Part shown: piece after piece, positions 1 through 5,440 of the stretch
How the letters are laid out: the number at the start of each line of letters is the position of its first letter
Numbering within the stretch: position 1 is the stretch's first letter
From: Planctomycetota bacterium
Lineage (GTDB): Bacteria; Planctomycetota; Phycisphaerae; Phycisphaerales; UBA1924
Length of the DNA: 5,658 bases
Assembly: GCA_023412695.1 (NCBI GenBank)
Contig: JAEYNG010000313.1
Location: 1 to 5,658, forward strand
Reading direction: 5' to 3'
The notes under the pieces: generated by a model
Database searches by the model: none
Told to the model about the DNA's origin: nothing
Seen by the model: only the letters and a program-made list of their open reading frames with translations
Translations under genes and position numbers: made by a program

Positions 1-152
1 AAGCTCAGCGTGCCAATCGTCGACGTGACCGTATCGTCGCGGTAGCCTGCCGCGACGATGCGCCAGCAGAGCGGGTTAGATGGCGCCGGCGTGCTGGCGA
101 GCTGGATGATGCTCTCCGCCGGTAGAAGCGCCAGGGCGCGCGACTTTGCCAC
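1..152 (-). pseudogene. C-terminal remnant of a YdjM-type membrane metal-dependent hydrolase (5'-truncated)
   Basis: Read on the minus strand, this stretch encodes a peptide containing QLASTPAPSNPLCWRIV and then AAGYRDDTVTSTIGTLS, which runs off the left edge. The P-x-P-x-N-P-L-x-W-R signature is what I recognise from the C-terminal half of the membrane-bound 'metal-dependent hydrolase' (YdjM/DUF457-like) family, whose members begin with several membrane helices. Here nothing upstream fits: the frame stays open to about position 383 but has no ATG, and from about 150 onward the opposite strand clearly encodes a Rossmann fold. The hydrolase therefore appears to have lost its N-terminal part and start codon. 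The upper boundary is placed at an in-frame GTG (150-152) and is approximate. GC at third codon positions is high, as in a real coding frame. The family name is from memory of the motif and is moderately sure; a spurious frame is the main alternative. Confidence 0.5.
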
Positions 153-789
153 GCGCGAGCAGGCGATCGTGCTCGGCGGCGGGCGGGTGGGTCGGGCGAC
201 GCTGCGGTCGCTGCTCGATCGCGGGATCGAGGCGCGGATCGTGGAGAAGGACCCGTCGCGGGTCGAGGACGCCGCGAGGACGGTCGTGGGCGACGCCGCG
301 AGCCTCGACGTGCTGGAGCGGGCGGGGATCCGCGGCGCGCCGGCGGTGATCGTGACGACGCACGACGACAGCCTGAATATCTATCTGACGATCTATTGCC
401 GGCAGCTCCGGAAGGACATCCAGATCATCTCGCGGAGCACGCACGAGCGGAACGCGGCGACGCTGCACCGCGCCGGGGCGGACCACGTGCTGAGCTACGC
501 GAACATGGGGGCGAGCACGGTGTTCAACCTGCTCAAGCGGAGCCGCATCCAGACGATCGCCGAGGGGCTGGATATTTTCCGTGTGGTTGTGCCGCAGGCG
601 CTCGAGGGGAAGACGGTGGCCAAGAGCGGTGTTCGCGAGCGGACGGGGAGCACGATCGTGCTGGTGAAGAACGCGGCGGGGCAGGTGATCAACCCGGGCC
701 CGGGGCAGGTGCTGCACGAGGGGAGCGAGATGGTGCTGGTGGGTGGTGTTGAGGCGGAGGCGAAGTTCCGAGAGGAGTATGGGGGGTGA
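58..789 (+). CDS. RCK/TrkA NAD-binding protein, probably N-terminally truncated K+ channel subunit
   Basis: The 243-residue product binds NAD(H) and would gate or regulate a potassium channel or transporter on the cytoplasmic side. Residues about 33-155 form a TrkA-N Rossmann domain: glycine loop GGGRVG (40-45), acidic E64 at the end of strand 2 for the ribose, GDA at 78-80, and the family stretch THDDSLNIYLTIY (101-113). Residues about 168-240 are an RCK-C domain with the usual E-G-L-D-x-F opening and EGSEMVLVG end. From memory, this sequence resembles the second RCK unit of two-TM channels with tandem RCK domains, so the pore and first RCK appear to be missing. Residues 1-30 have no family likeness and lie antisense to the hydrolase remnant. 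The ATG at 58 has no Shine-Dalgarno; ATGs at 106 and 109 are alternatives. A free-standing RCK protein is possible, but truncation is more likely. Confidence 0.8.
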   Translation: MRQQSGLDGAGVLASWMMLSAGRSARARDFATREQAIVLGGGRVGRATLRSLLDRGIEARIVEKDPSRVEDAARTVVGDAASLDVLERAGIRGAPAVIVTTHDDSLNIYLTIYCRQLRKDIQIISRSTHERNAATLHRAGADHVLSYANMGASTVFNLLKRSRIQTIAEGLDIFRVVVPQALEGKTVAKSGVRERTGSTIVLVKNAAGQVINPGPGQVLHEGSEMVLVGGVEAEAKFREEYGG

Positions 790-790
790 A

Positions 791-801
791 GTTCCCGGAA
801 C
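791..801. repeat. Small palindrome after the RCK gene stop
   Basis: GTTCC-C-GGAAC is a perfect 5-bp inverted repeat with a 1-base centre, beginning 1 base after the stop codon of the RCK gene. It sits in the 60-bp gap between two converging genes. The loop is too short for a normal RNA hairpin and there is no T-tract, so it is not a convincing terminator. A protein-binding site or chance are both open. Confidence 0.3.
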
Positions 802-849
802 GGCGGCGGTTGACGGCTTTGACAAGACCGGCGCGGGCGTGTGTCGGCG

Positions 850-1677
850 TCAGGCGATGTGCAAGCGGATCACCGGCTCGTTCTTGCGGAACTTCGAAGT
901 AGTGTGCTCGACGCGCATTCTTTCGGTCGCGGTGCGGCCAAAGGTATCGTTGTGCTTCAAGACGGGGCCGGAGCGAAGCAGGTACATCGAGATGTCGTAG
1001 ACGAGGGTCCGAAGGTCGCCGATGGGCATCCGCGTTTCGAGCACCTCAAGCTCTTTGTGGCCAAACGCGTTGAATCCGCGGGTCGAGAGTGTGAATGGCC
1101 CCCTCGGATTGTCGGCGGAGATGTTGACGCCGATCCAGACTACGACGGGGAGTGCGCCACCGTCTTCGTCGCCATCAAAGCTTTTGACGGCGTCGATGAA
1201 GAGCTCGGGTTTGTGCACCATGCCGCCGTTGCCCCAGTACACACCGGCGGGGTCGCCGGCGGTCGCCGCGGCGGCGATGAGGCGTGAGAGGGCCATAGCT
1301 TCGCCGACAGGATCGTTCGCCGGCGCTGTGAGCGCGACGGCGTGTGCGCGCTGGGCCTTCATCTCGGTGGCGGCGGTCGGCCACATCCACGATCCGCGGC
1401 AGGCGAAGTCGATATCGCCTTGCGGGATGGGCATCGGCATCGCGGCGAGCATGAGCGTGCGGCCGTCAATGGCGAACTCGGCGACGGCTTGGCCGTCTTT
1501 CTTGATTGCGCCTCTGTCGGCGAGCGGCGACTGCTTGGGAAAGAGTTTCTCCCACGCTGCGCAGATCGCCGGGGGGTTCAGACCCTTTCCTGACTTAAGG
1601 GCGAGCATGCCGATCTGCGGACCGGGTTCGGGCGGTGGGAGGGAGGCGGACTTGTTGCCGAAGAGCTTGCCGAGCAT
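850..1677 (-). CDS. DUF4261 domain-containing protein
   Basis: This is a 275-residue cytoplasmic protein with no signal peptide or membrane segment. Residues 1-20 are a short proline-rich lead (MLGKLFGNKS, then PPPEPGP). Residues about 22-190 form an alpha/beta region containing WGNGGMVHKPELFIDAV (148-164). Residues about 196-272 carry the DUF4261 pattern: GFNAFGHKELEVLE, a helix DLRTLVYDISMYLL, then GPVLKHNDTFG and a final RxRVEHTTSxF strand. The family has no established biochemical role that I can name, so no function is assigned. The gene converges with the RCK gene and diverges from the OsmC gene across 90 bp. No Shine-Dalgarno precedes the ATG, but a -10-like TAGTCT ends 6 nt before it, so the mRNA may be leaderless. 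The long plus-strand frame over the same DNA shows no family resemblance. Confidence 0.85.
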   Translation of the reverse strand: MLGKLFGNKSASLPPPEPGPQIGMLALKSGKGLNPPAICAAWEKLFPKQSPLADRGAIKKDGQAVAEFAIDGRTLMLAAMPMPIPQGDIDFACRGSWMWPTAATEMKAQRAHAVALTAPANDPVGEAMALSRLIAAAATAGDPAGVYWGNGGMVHKPELFIDAVKSFDGDEDGGALPVVVWIGVNISADNPRGPFTLSTRGFNAFGHKELEVLETRMPIGDLRTLVYDISMYLLRSGPVLKHNDTFGRTATERMRVEHTTSKFRKNEPVIRLHIA

Positions 1678-1683
1678 GTTGGC

Positions 1684-1689
1684 AGACTA
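1684..1689 (-). promoter_or_regulatory. Candidate -10 box of the DUF4261 gene (leaderless start)
   Basis: Minus-strand TAGTCT matches TAnnnT and is followed by GCCAAC and then the ATG at 1677. A transcription start about 6-7 nt after the box would fall on the start codon, giving a leaderless mRNA. This fits the lack of a Shine-Dalgarno. No convincing -35 is visible; TTCGCG lies 17 nt upstream but matches poorly. Confidence 0.4.
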
Positions 1690-1755
1690 CCACAGCCGGG
1701 CGGCTGCGCGAAGCTCAACATGCGGGCAATGCAGAGTTGTGGAGGGGTGGCCCGC

Positions 1756-1761
1756 TACTGT
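1756..1761 (+). promoter_or_regulatory. Candidate -10 box of the OsmC-family gene (leaderless start)
   Basis: TACTGT matches TAnnnT and is followed by TTGGGC and then the ATG at 1768. The 6-nt spacing equals that of the divergent DUF4261 gene. It supports the start at 1768 over the in-frame ATGs at 1720 and 1729, because those would place the box inside the coding region. A TTGACA-like -35 is not evident. Confidence 0.4.
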
Positions 1762-1767
1762 TTGGGC

Positions 1768-2178
1768 ATGATTCATATCACCGTCCGTTATGCAGGCAAC
1801 AAGAAGTCTGATCTGGCTCATCCGAACGGCGCGACGATCCGGACGGATGCGCCCAAGGACATCGGCGGGGATGCGACGGGGTTCAGCCCGACGGACCTTG
1901 TGGCGGCGGGGCTGGCGTCATGCATCGTTACGACGATGGCGATGTTCGCGGAACGGCACGGGCTTGACCTGACGGGGGCGACGGCGTCGGTTGAGAAGCA
2001 CATGACGCAGCCGCCGTCGCCAAGGCGGGTTGCGCGGCTGCCGGTGGTGGTGACGATCCCTGCGGGGGCGGTGCCGGCAGAGATGCGCGAGCGCGTGGAG
2101 GCGGCGGGGAACAAGTGCCCGGTGCACGCGAGCCTTCACCCGGAGGTGGATGCGCCGATCGAGTACCGGTATATCTGA
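1768..2178 (+). CDS. OsmC-family peroxidase / redox protein
   Basis: The 136-residue product belongs to the OsmC/Ohr fold, whose members reduce organic hydroperoxides with a pair of cysteines in the cytoplasm. Both family cysteines are visible. Cys52 lies in FSPTDLVAAGLASC, on the long central helix, and Cys117 lies in GNKCPVHASLHPEV. The protein opens directly with the family's first strand (MIHITVRYAG), which favours the start at 1768 rather than the in-frame ATG at 1720. The extra 16 residues from 1720 have no family likeness. The FSPTDL form, in place of the NPEEL seen in classical OsmC, points to the uncharacterised YhfA-like branch, so the substrate is uncertain. It is divergent from the DUF4261 gene. 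The next gene starts 67 nt downstream on the same strand and could be co-transcribed. Confidence 0.9.
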   Translation: MIHITVRYAGNKKSDLAHPNGATIRTDAPKDIGGDATGFSPTDLVAAGLASCIVTTMAMFAERHGLDLTGATASVEKHMTQPPSPRRVARLPVVVTIPAGAVPAEMRERVEAAGNKCPVHASLHPEVDAPIEYRYI

Positions 2179-2206
2179 CCGCACGACGCCCCCGCTACCC
2201 TCCCAT

Positions 2207-2216
2207 TTCCCGGGAA
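2207..2216. repeat. Perfect 10-bp palindrome TTCCCGGGAA
   Basis: It lies in the 67-bp spacer between the OsmC gene and the zinc-ribbon gene, 30 bp before the latter's ATG. It has no central loop and no following T-run, so a DNA-binding site is more plausible than a terminator. Its core resembles the GTTCCCGGAAC palindrome at 791-801. Confidence 0.3.
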
Positions 2217-2245
2217 CACCAGCCCCGCCGCGGCCATTCCTCTGC

Positions 2246-2850
2246 ATGCCGTCCGCGCCCGGCTCAAACTCCGCACCCAGCCGACCTCGCCGGAGCCTGT
2301 CCCGTTCGCGCATCGCGCTGGCCGTTTTCAAGTTCGTTCTCCTCGGGCTCGTCTCCACCGTCGCCGTGGCATGGGGCGCGGCGGTCTTCATCCACGTTCC
2401 CGGTGATCTCTACGCGGTGAAGCCGGGCGCGCCGCTCAAGGCCCGCCAGGCGACCGGGTGGCGCATGACGACGCCGGCTGAAGAACTCGCCACCGGCCTC
2501 AAGGGGCGCGCGATCGCGCTCACGCGTTATGACCGCTTCGGCTCCACCTACTTCGCCGTCGATCTCCTCACGGCCGGCGGCACCGGCGACCGCGTCAACA
2601 TGGAAGCGAGCTATCGGTCTCCGGAGGCGGTTGCGGGTCTGTTTGCGCGGGACATCGTCCTGCCGCAGGCCCGGGGCCTCAAACCCTGGCCGCGGGCGTG
2701 TGGTGGGTTGCGCTGCGCCGGCTTTCTTCGATGCGCCGCGCCGGGCGGCGCCGGCGCGGGCTGTGCGCGCAGTGCGGCTATGACCTACGCGGGACGCCCG
2801 GGCGGAGCCCGTGTCCGGAGTGCGGCTCCAGGGGCGGCGAAGGGTCGTGA
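2246..2850 (+). pseudogene. Frameshifted one-TM zinc-ribbon membrane protein (CxxCGYDLRG...CPECG)
   Basis: The first frame runs from ATG 2246. It has a basic start (SRPRRSLSRSR), one membrane helix (residues about 23-47), then an extracytoplasmic-type segment up to residue 150 (RGLKPWPR). At the GGG run 2694-2696 the frame turns into low-complexity sequence. The -1 frame instead gives GVWWVALRRLSSMRR and then a zinc ribbon with C174, C177, C190 and C193 (CAQCGYDLRG...CPECG), ending at TGA 2848-2850. Restoring one G makes a single 201-residue frame with normal domain order. This C-terminal ribbon is common in planctomycete membrane proteins of unknown function. Without repair the first frame runs on to 2926 as arginine/glycine/alanine-rich sequence. 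A sequencing error in the G run is possible. An earlier in-frame ATG at 2150 lies inside the OsmC gene and is unlikely. No Shine-Dalgarno is seen. Confidence 0.75.
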
Positions 2851-2865
2851 CCGGGGTCGGCGGAG

Positions 2866-2881
2866 CGACGGGGGCGTCGTT
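2866..2881 (+). terminator. Weak terminator-like hairpin after the zinc-ribbon gene
   Basis: CGACG (2866-2870), a GGGG loop and CGTCG (2875-2879) form a 5-bp GC-rich stem followed by only TT. It starts 16 bp after the zinc-ribbon stop. The near-absent T-tract makes intrinsic termination uncertain. Confidence 0.25.
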
Positions 2882-2902
2882 GCGCAGAAACCCAAAGAGG
2901 GG

Positions 2903-2917
2903 ATTGGAACGTCCAAT
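2903..2917. repeat. 6-3-6 inverted repeat ATTGGA-ACG-TCCAAT, operator-like
   Basis: This is a perfect 6-bp inverted repeat with a 3-base spacer in the unusually AT-rich stretch upstream of the PEP-CTERM gene. It lies about 60 bp before the candidate -10 box. It could be a binding site for a dimeric regulator. There is no T-run to make it a terminator. Confidence 0.3.
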
Positions 2918-2975
2918 AAGACTTGAGATTTGGCTTGAAAACGTGTTGTTTCTGGCGTTGCTCAGGCGAAATCAA

Positions 2976-2981
2976 TAAAAT
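2976..2981 (+). promoter_or_regulatory. Candidate -10 box TAAAAT for the PEP-CTERM gene
   Basis: TAAAAT differs from TATAAT at one base and lies in the most AT-rich patch of the window. It predicts an mRNA leader of about 45 nt that includes the Shine-Dalgarno. The -35 is unclear: TGGCGT lies at 17-bp spacing and matches poorly. The in-frame ATG at 2923 would lie upstream of this promoter, which favours the start at 3034. Confidence 0.4.
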
Positions 2982-3020
2982 GTTGCGGAGGCGGCGGGCG
3001 TGTGTCCGGTGGGTTCATGA

Positions 3021-3033
3021 AAGGAAGAGAGAG
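3021..3033 (+). promoter_or_regulatory. Ribosome binding site that fixes the PEP-CTERM start
   Basis: The purine run AAGGAAGAGAGAG contains AGGA with 8 nt before ATG 3034. It selects this start over the in-frame ATG at 2923, whose extra 37 residues would bury the signal peptide behind an arginine-rich lead. Confidence 0.75.
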
Positions 3034-3978
3034 ATGAAGTCCCGAGTTGCTCAGGCGTTCTGTGTTGTCGGCGCGATGGCCTTTGTGAGCCACACCGCGC
3101 AAGCCGATGTCATCGTGTACGACCCGTTTGACATCAATGGCGGTCCTGGCGCATATCTCGTGGGGGACGAGGGCGCGGGGACCAACGTCATCGGCGGGCA
3201 GAACCCGGTCACGGGGCCGAACCCGGGGTTCTACGCGGGCGGCTGGATCCAAAGCGGTGGGGACTCGCAAGCGGTGCAGGATGTCGGGAGCTTGTCGTAT
3301 CCTCTCTTTCCCAGCGCGGGCGCACGCGTCCAGGAAACCTTGCAGTTCTCCTGCTGCACGTTCGGGCGCTCGGCGCGAGAGATCGCGGGCGGGCTGGGCG
3401 GCGCGGGCGTTTCGCGCACGATCTACCAGAGCTTCCTGATCGACTTCGGGCGCTCGGGGACCGACGATCCTACGCAGTTTGGCTTCCACGGGTACGAGAC
3501 GTGGAACGGCGGCGTCGGCGACGCCTTCAAGGCGGTTGATGTCTTCGTCAACTCTTTCTCAGGCATCTCGAACCTGACCTTGGCTGTCACCACGCCATCG
3601 GGAACGCAGATGCAGACGTTGGCCGGGAACCTTGACCTTGAGGACCTGGCGGGCACTCACCTGGTGGTGATGAAGTTCGAGTTCAATCCGTTTGCTCCCG
3701 ACAGGGTCAGCGTCTTCCTTGACCCCACGGACTCGGTCGAGGGCAACTGGGCGCCCGCCGCGAGCATCGCGGTGAACACATCGGACCTGGTCATCACGCA
3801 TCACGGGCTGCTCACGCAGTTTCAGTTCAGTGGCTCGGGTCACATCCCGGGCGGGTTCGATGAGCTGCGATGGGGGGAGACCTTCGCGGACGTCACGCCG
3901 TTCGTTCCGGCACCGGGCGCGGCCGCGCTGCTGGGCATCGGTGCGTTGGGGCTGATGTCGCGGCGACGCAGGAGCTGA
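3034..3978 (+). CDS. Exported protein with PEP-CTERM sorting signal
   Basis: The 314-residue protein is secreted and probably handled by an exosortase at the cell envelope. Residues 1-24 are a signal peptide: MKSR, a hydrophobic core (AFCVVGAMAFV) and the cleavage site AQA|DV. The mature part begins VIVYDPFD and is rich in glycine, aspartate and aromatic residues, with a C-C pair at 107-108. It reads like a beta-sandwich (LamG/concanavalin-like) surface protein, though no catalytic motif is visible. The tail follows the PEP-CTERM plan in its Phycisphaerae variant: VPAPG (291-295), a hydrophobic helix (AAALLGIGALGLM), then SRRRRS. No exosortase gene lies in the window; these are usually encoded elsewhere. 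The gene has its own promoter and ribosome binding site and looks monocistronic. Its stop is only 31 bp from the inferred end of the IS110 element. The precise function is unknown. Confidence 0.9.
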   Translation: MKSRVAQAFCVVGAMAFVSHTAQADVIVYDPFDINGGPGAYLVGDEGAGTNVIGGQNPVTGPNPGFYAGGWIQSGGDSQAVQDVGSLSYPLFPSAGARVQETLQFSCCTFGRSAREIAGGLGGAGVSRTIYQSFLIDFGRSGTDDPTQFGFHGYETWNGGVGDAFKAVDVFVNSFSGISNLTLAVTTPSGTQMQTLAGNLDLEDLAGTHLVVMKFEFNPFAPDRVSVFLDPTDSVEGNWAPAASIAVNTSDLVITHHGLLTQFQFSGSGHIPGGFDELRWGETFADVTPFVPAPGAAALLGIGALGLMSRRRRS

Positions 3979-4014
3979 GTCGCGCATTCAGGGTTGATTT
4001 GGTTGGCATCTATG

Positions 4015-4025
4015 AGCAGGTCTCC
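4015..4025 (+). repeat. Left subterminal inverted repeat of the IS110 element
   Basis: AGCAGGTCTCC is an 11-bp perfect inverted match to 5434-5444. Allowing one inserted A, the match extends outward to CTATGA. It lies 227 bp beyond the transposase stop, on the downstream side of the gene. Confidence 0.75.
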
Positions 4026-4252
4026 GTCAAGGGCCGAGCGGGAAGATTCGAGATCATTTCAACCATCTATCCGGCGTCGCCGCGTGGACGCGCCACTTCA
4101 CAGAGTTCGAACCGGCCCCATTCAGGACGCACGGTATCAGGCGTTACCGCCCGCACCATGTCAACCATCGGGGTCCGGGTCTTGATCCCGCTTCCGCTTG
4201 AAGAGTCGCCTTGCTCCCGGATGGTCCCGGGTGAGCCCTCCTGATCGCTGGG
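4026..4252 (-). ncRNA. Candidate guide RNA (bridge RNA / seekRNA) region of the IS110 element
   Basis: This is the noncoding stretch between the transposase stop and the left inverted repeat, where IS1111-type elements are known to encode their guide RNA. It would be read from the minus strand, in line with the transposase. Visible structure is modest: a CCCGG/CCGGG stem (4216-4220 with 4227-4231), a CGGTA/TACCG stem (4132-4136 with 4145-4149), a GCGTC/GACGC stem (4074-4078 with 4087-4091), and two copies of a 15-mer with 13 identities (4053-4067, 4155-4169; shared core TCAACCATC). Short matches to the element's flanks are listed among the findings. The exact RNA ends cannot be read from the sequence. 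The assignment rests mainly on position and family knowledge. Confidence 0.5.
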
Positions 4253-5365
4253 TTATGTGTTGATCACATTCGAGCCCTTCCCGCGGCCGCGGCGGCGGGG
4301 TCTTCGGGTTTCAATACCATCCGCCGATGCGGACGCGGGAAGGGCGGCGGCGGAGGCCTCCTCACGCCACGACTCCCCGCTCTTGAGCATCGACAGCATG
4401 ATCCGCAGCAGCTTGTGACCCGTCGCCACCAGTGCCGTGCCCGTCCGCTGTTTCTGGCCACACTTGACCTTCTCATAGAACGCCTTCATCCGAGGCGAAC
4501 AGACCACCGCACGCCAGGCCGACTGCGTGATCATCTTCCGCACCGTCGCAGGTCCCTCCCGCGTGATGTGGCCCAGCCGGTTCCTGCCCGCGCTGGCATC
4601 CTGCATCGGCACGATCCCGAAGTACTTTCCCACCGCCTTAATGCTGCTGAACCGCGACGGATCGTCGATGTACGCGATCACCGCCTCGGCGGTCCGCGGC
4701 CCCACACCCGGGATCGTCCGCAGCAGCACGACTCTCGCATTCTCGGCGCCGATCCTGTCGAGCTCCTTCTCAACGATCCTTACCTGCGCGTTGAGCACTT
4801 CCAGCTCCGCCAGCAGCGACGATCGCTTGAGCCGATCCAGCCCCGTCGGCAGTTCCTGTTCGGCAATCCACCGCATCCCCGCGGCCGACCACATCGCGTG
4901 CCGCCGCGGCCCCTTGATCCCCATCGCCCGCAGCTGCGCCCGCAGCGCGTTCTTCACCTTGGTCCGTTTATCTACCAGCCGCCGGCGGTGCTCGATCAGG
5001 CCACGCCACGCCCGCACCTCGATGCCCGGCACGTGCACCCTGGGCACCGCATCCATGTGCAGCAGCCGCGCGATCTTCCTCGCATCGTTCCGGTCGTTCT
5101 TGTGCTTGGAACGGAAGACCAGTTTCAACTCCGTCGGGTGCGCGACCTGCACCTCCGCGGCCACCGGCGCCAGCAGATCGTGCAGCGTGCCGTACCCGCA
5201 CGAGGCCTCGAAGCATACCTTAAACGGCTCGCCGATCGAGCCCAGGTCCTCGGCCACCGCCGCGAACCCGCCGCGGATCACCCGCTCCCGGGTCACCCGC
5301 CCGTTGGCATCAAGCTCGCACAGCGCCGTAGAGTTCTGATGCACGTCCAGTCCGATCGACAACAT
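4253..5365 (-). CDS. IS110-family transposase (DEDD recombinase)
   Basis: The 370-residue recombinase excises the element as a circle and integrates it, in this family under guidance of an element-encoded RNA. The N-terminal RuvC-like DEDD domain shows D7 (IGLDVHQ), E53 (VCFEAS), D91 and D94 (HKNDRNDARKIA). A helical coiled-coil linker covers about 120-210. The C-terminal transposase_20 domain begins RTIPGVGP (216-223) and contains MQDASAGRNRLGHITREG, where Ser258 aligns with the conserved family serine. The tail after about 335 is low-complexity and arginine-rich. All expected catalytic residues are present, so the enzyme looks intact. The start at 5365 is chosen because AGGAG lies 6 nt before the ATG and the product then opens MLSIGLDVHQ, as in relatives. 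The in-frame ATG at 5404 adds 13 unrelated residues. Read-through translation may be blocked by a fold-back described separately. Confidence 0.95.
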   Translation of the reverse strand: MLSIGLDVHQNSTALCELDANGRVTRERVIRGGFAAVAEDLGSIGEPFKVCFEASCGYGTLHDLLAPVAAEVQVAHPTELKLVFRSKHKNDRNDARKIARLLHMDAVPRVHVPGIEVRAWRGLIEHRRRLVDKRTKVKNALRAQLRAMGIKGPRRHAMWSAAGMRWIAEQELPTGLDRLKRSSLLAELEVLNAQVRIVEKELDRIGAENARVVLLRTIPGVGPRTAEAVIAYIDDPSRFSSIKAVGKYFGIVPMQDASAGRNRLGHITREGPATVRKMITQSAWRAVVCSPRMKAFYEKVKCGQKQRTGTALVATGHKLLRIMLSMLKSGESWREEASAAALPASASADGIETRRPRRRGRGKGSNVINT

Positions 5366-5368
5366 GTG

Positions 5369-5440
5369 GGTCTCCTTTCTGCGATGTGGGACGCCGGGGT
5401 ACAAGCCCGACCGATCCCGTAATCATCCAGGGAGGAGACC
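5369..5440 (-). promoter_or_regulatory. Ribosome binding site and predicted fold-back that would hide it
   Basis: On the minus strand AGGAGACC (5376-5369) contains the Shine-Dalgarno AGGAG, 6 nt before ATG 5365. It is perfectly complementary to GGTCTCCT (5440-5433), which is part of the right inverted repeat. A transcript that enters from outside the element could form this 8-bp stem with a loop of 56 nt and mask the ribosome binding site. A transcript starting inside the loop would leave the site free. IS10 and IS50 are known to use fold-back of this kind. Confidence 0.5.

Noticed and set aside
43..48. TAGCCT as a -10 box for the RCK gene
   Set aside because: It resembles the leaderless boxes but lies 9 nt before ATG 58 and within hydrolase-derived DNA, so it is probably fortuitous.
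76..825. 249-residue minus-strand frame opposite the RCK gene
   Set aside because: Arginine/histidine/proline-rich composition typical of a shadow of a GC-rich gene; the plus strand shows a clear Rossmann fold.
790..849. Intrinsic terminator between the converging RCK and DUF4261 genes
   Set aside because: No stem followed by a T-tract on either strand; only a loopless palindrome is present.
1720..1767. Upstream in-frame start for the OsmC gene
   Set aside because: The extra 16 residues are unlike the family and would span the -10-like box; the family start strand begins at 1768.
1022..1771. 249-residue plus-strand frame over the DUF4261 gene
   Set aside because: The minus strand carries a recognisable domain; this frame has no motif and overlaps the promoter region.
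2150..2245. Upstream in-frame start for the zinc-ribbon gene inside the OsmC gene
   Set aside because: No ribosome binding site, proline-rich shadow sequence, and it crosses the spacer palindrome.
2694..2696. Programmed ribosomal frameshift at the GGG run
   Set aside because: No slippery heptamer and no evident downstream stimulator; a simple base loss or read error explains it better.
4101..4116. tRNA T-loop-like GTTCGAAC
   Set aside because: The flanking bases do not form a 5-bp T-stem and no acceptor, D or anticodon arms are present.
3870..4244. 124-residue plus-strand frame crossing from the PEP-CTERM gene into the IS110 element
   Set aside because: It starts inside another gene in a different frame and crosses an inferred element boundary; no motif.
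4415..5422. 335-residue plus-strand frame opposite the transposase
   Set aside because: Shadow of the transposase: arginine/proline/histidine-rich, no family resemblance.
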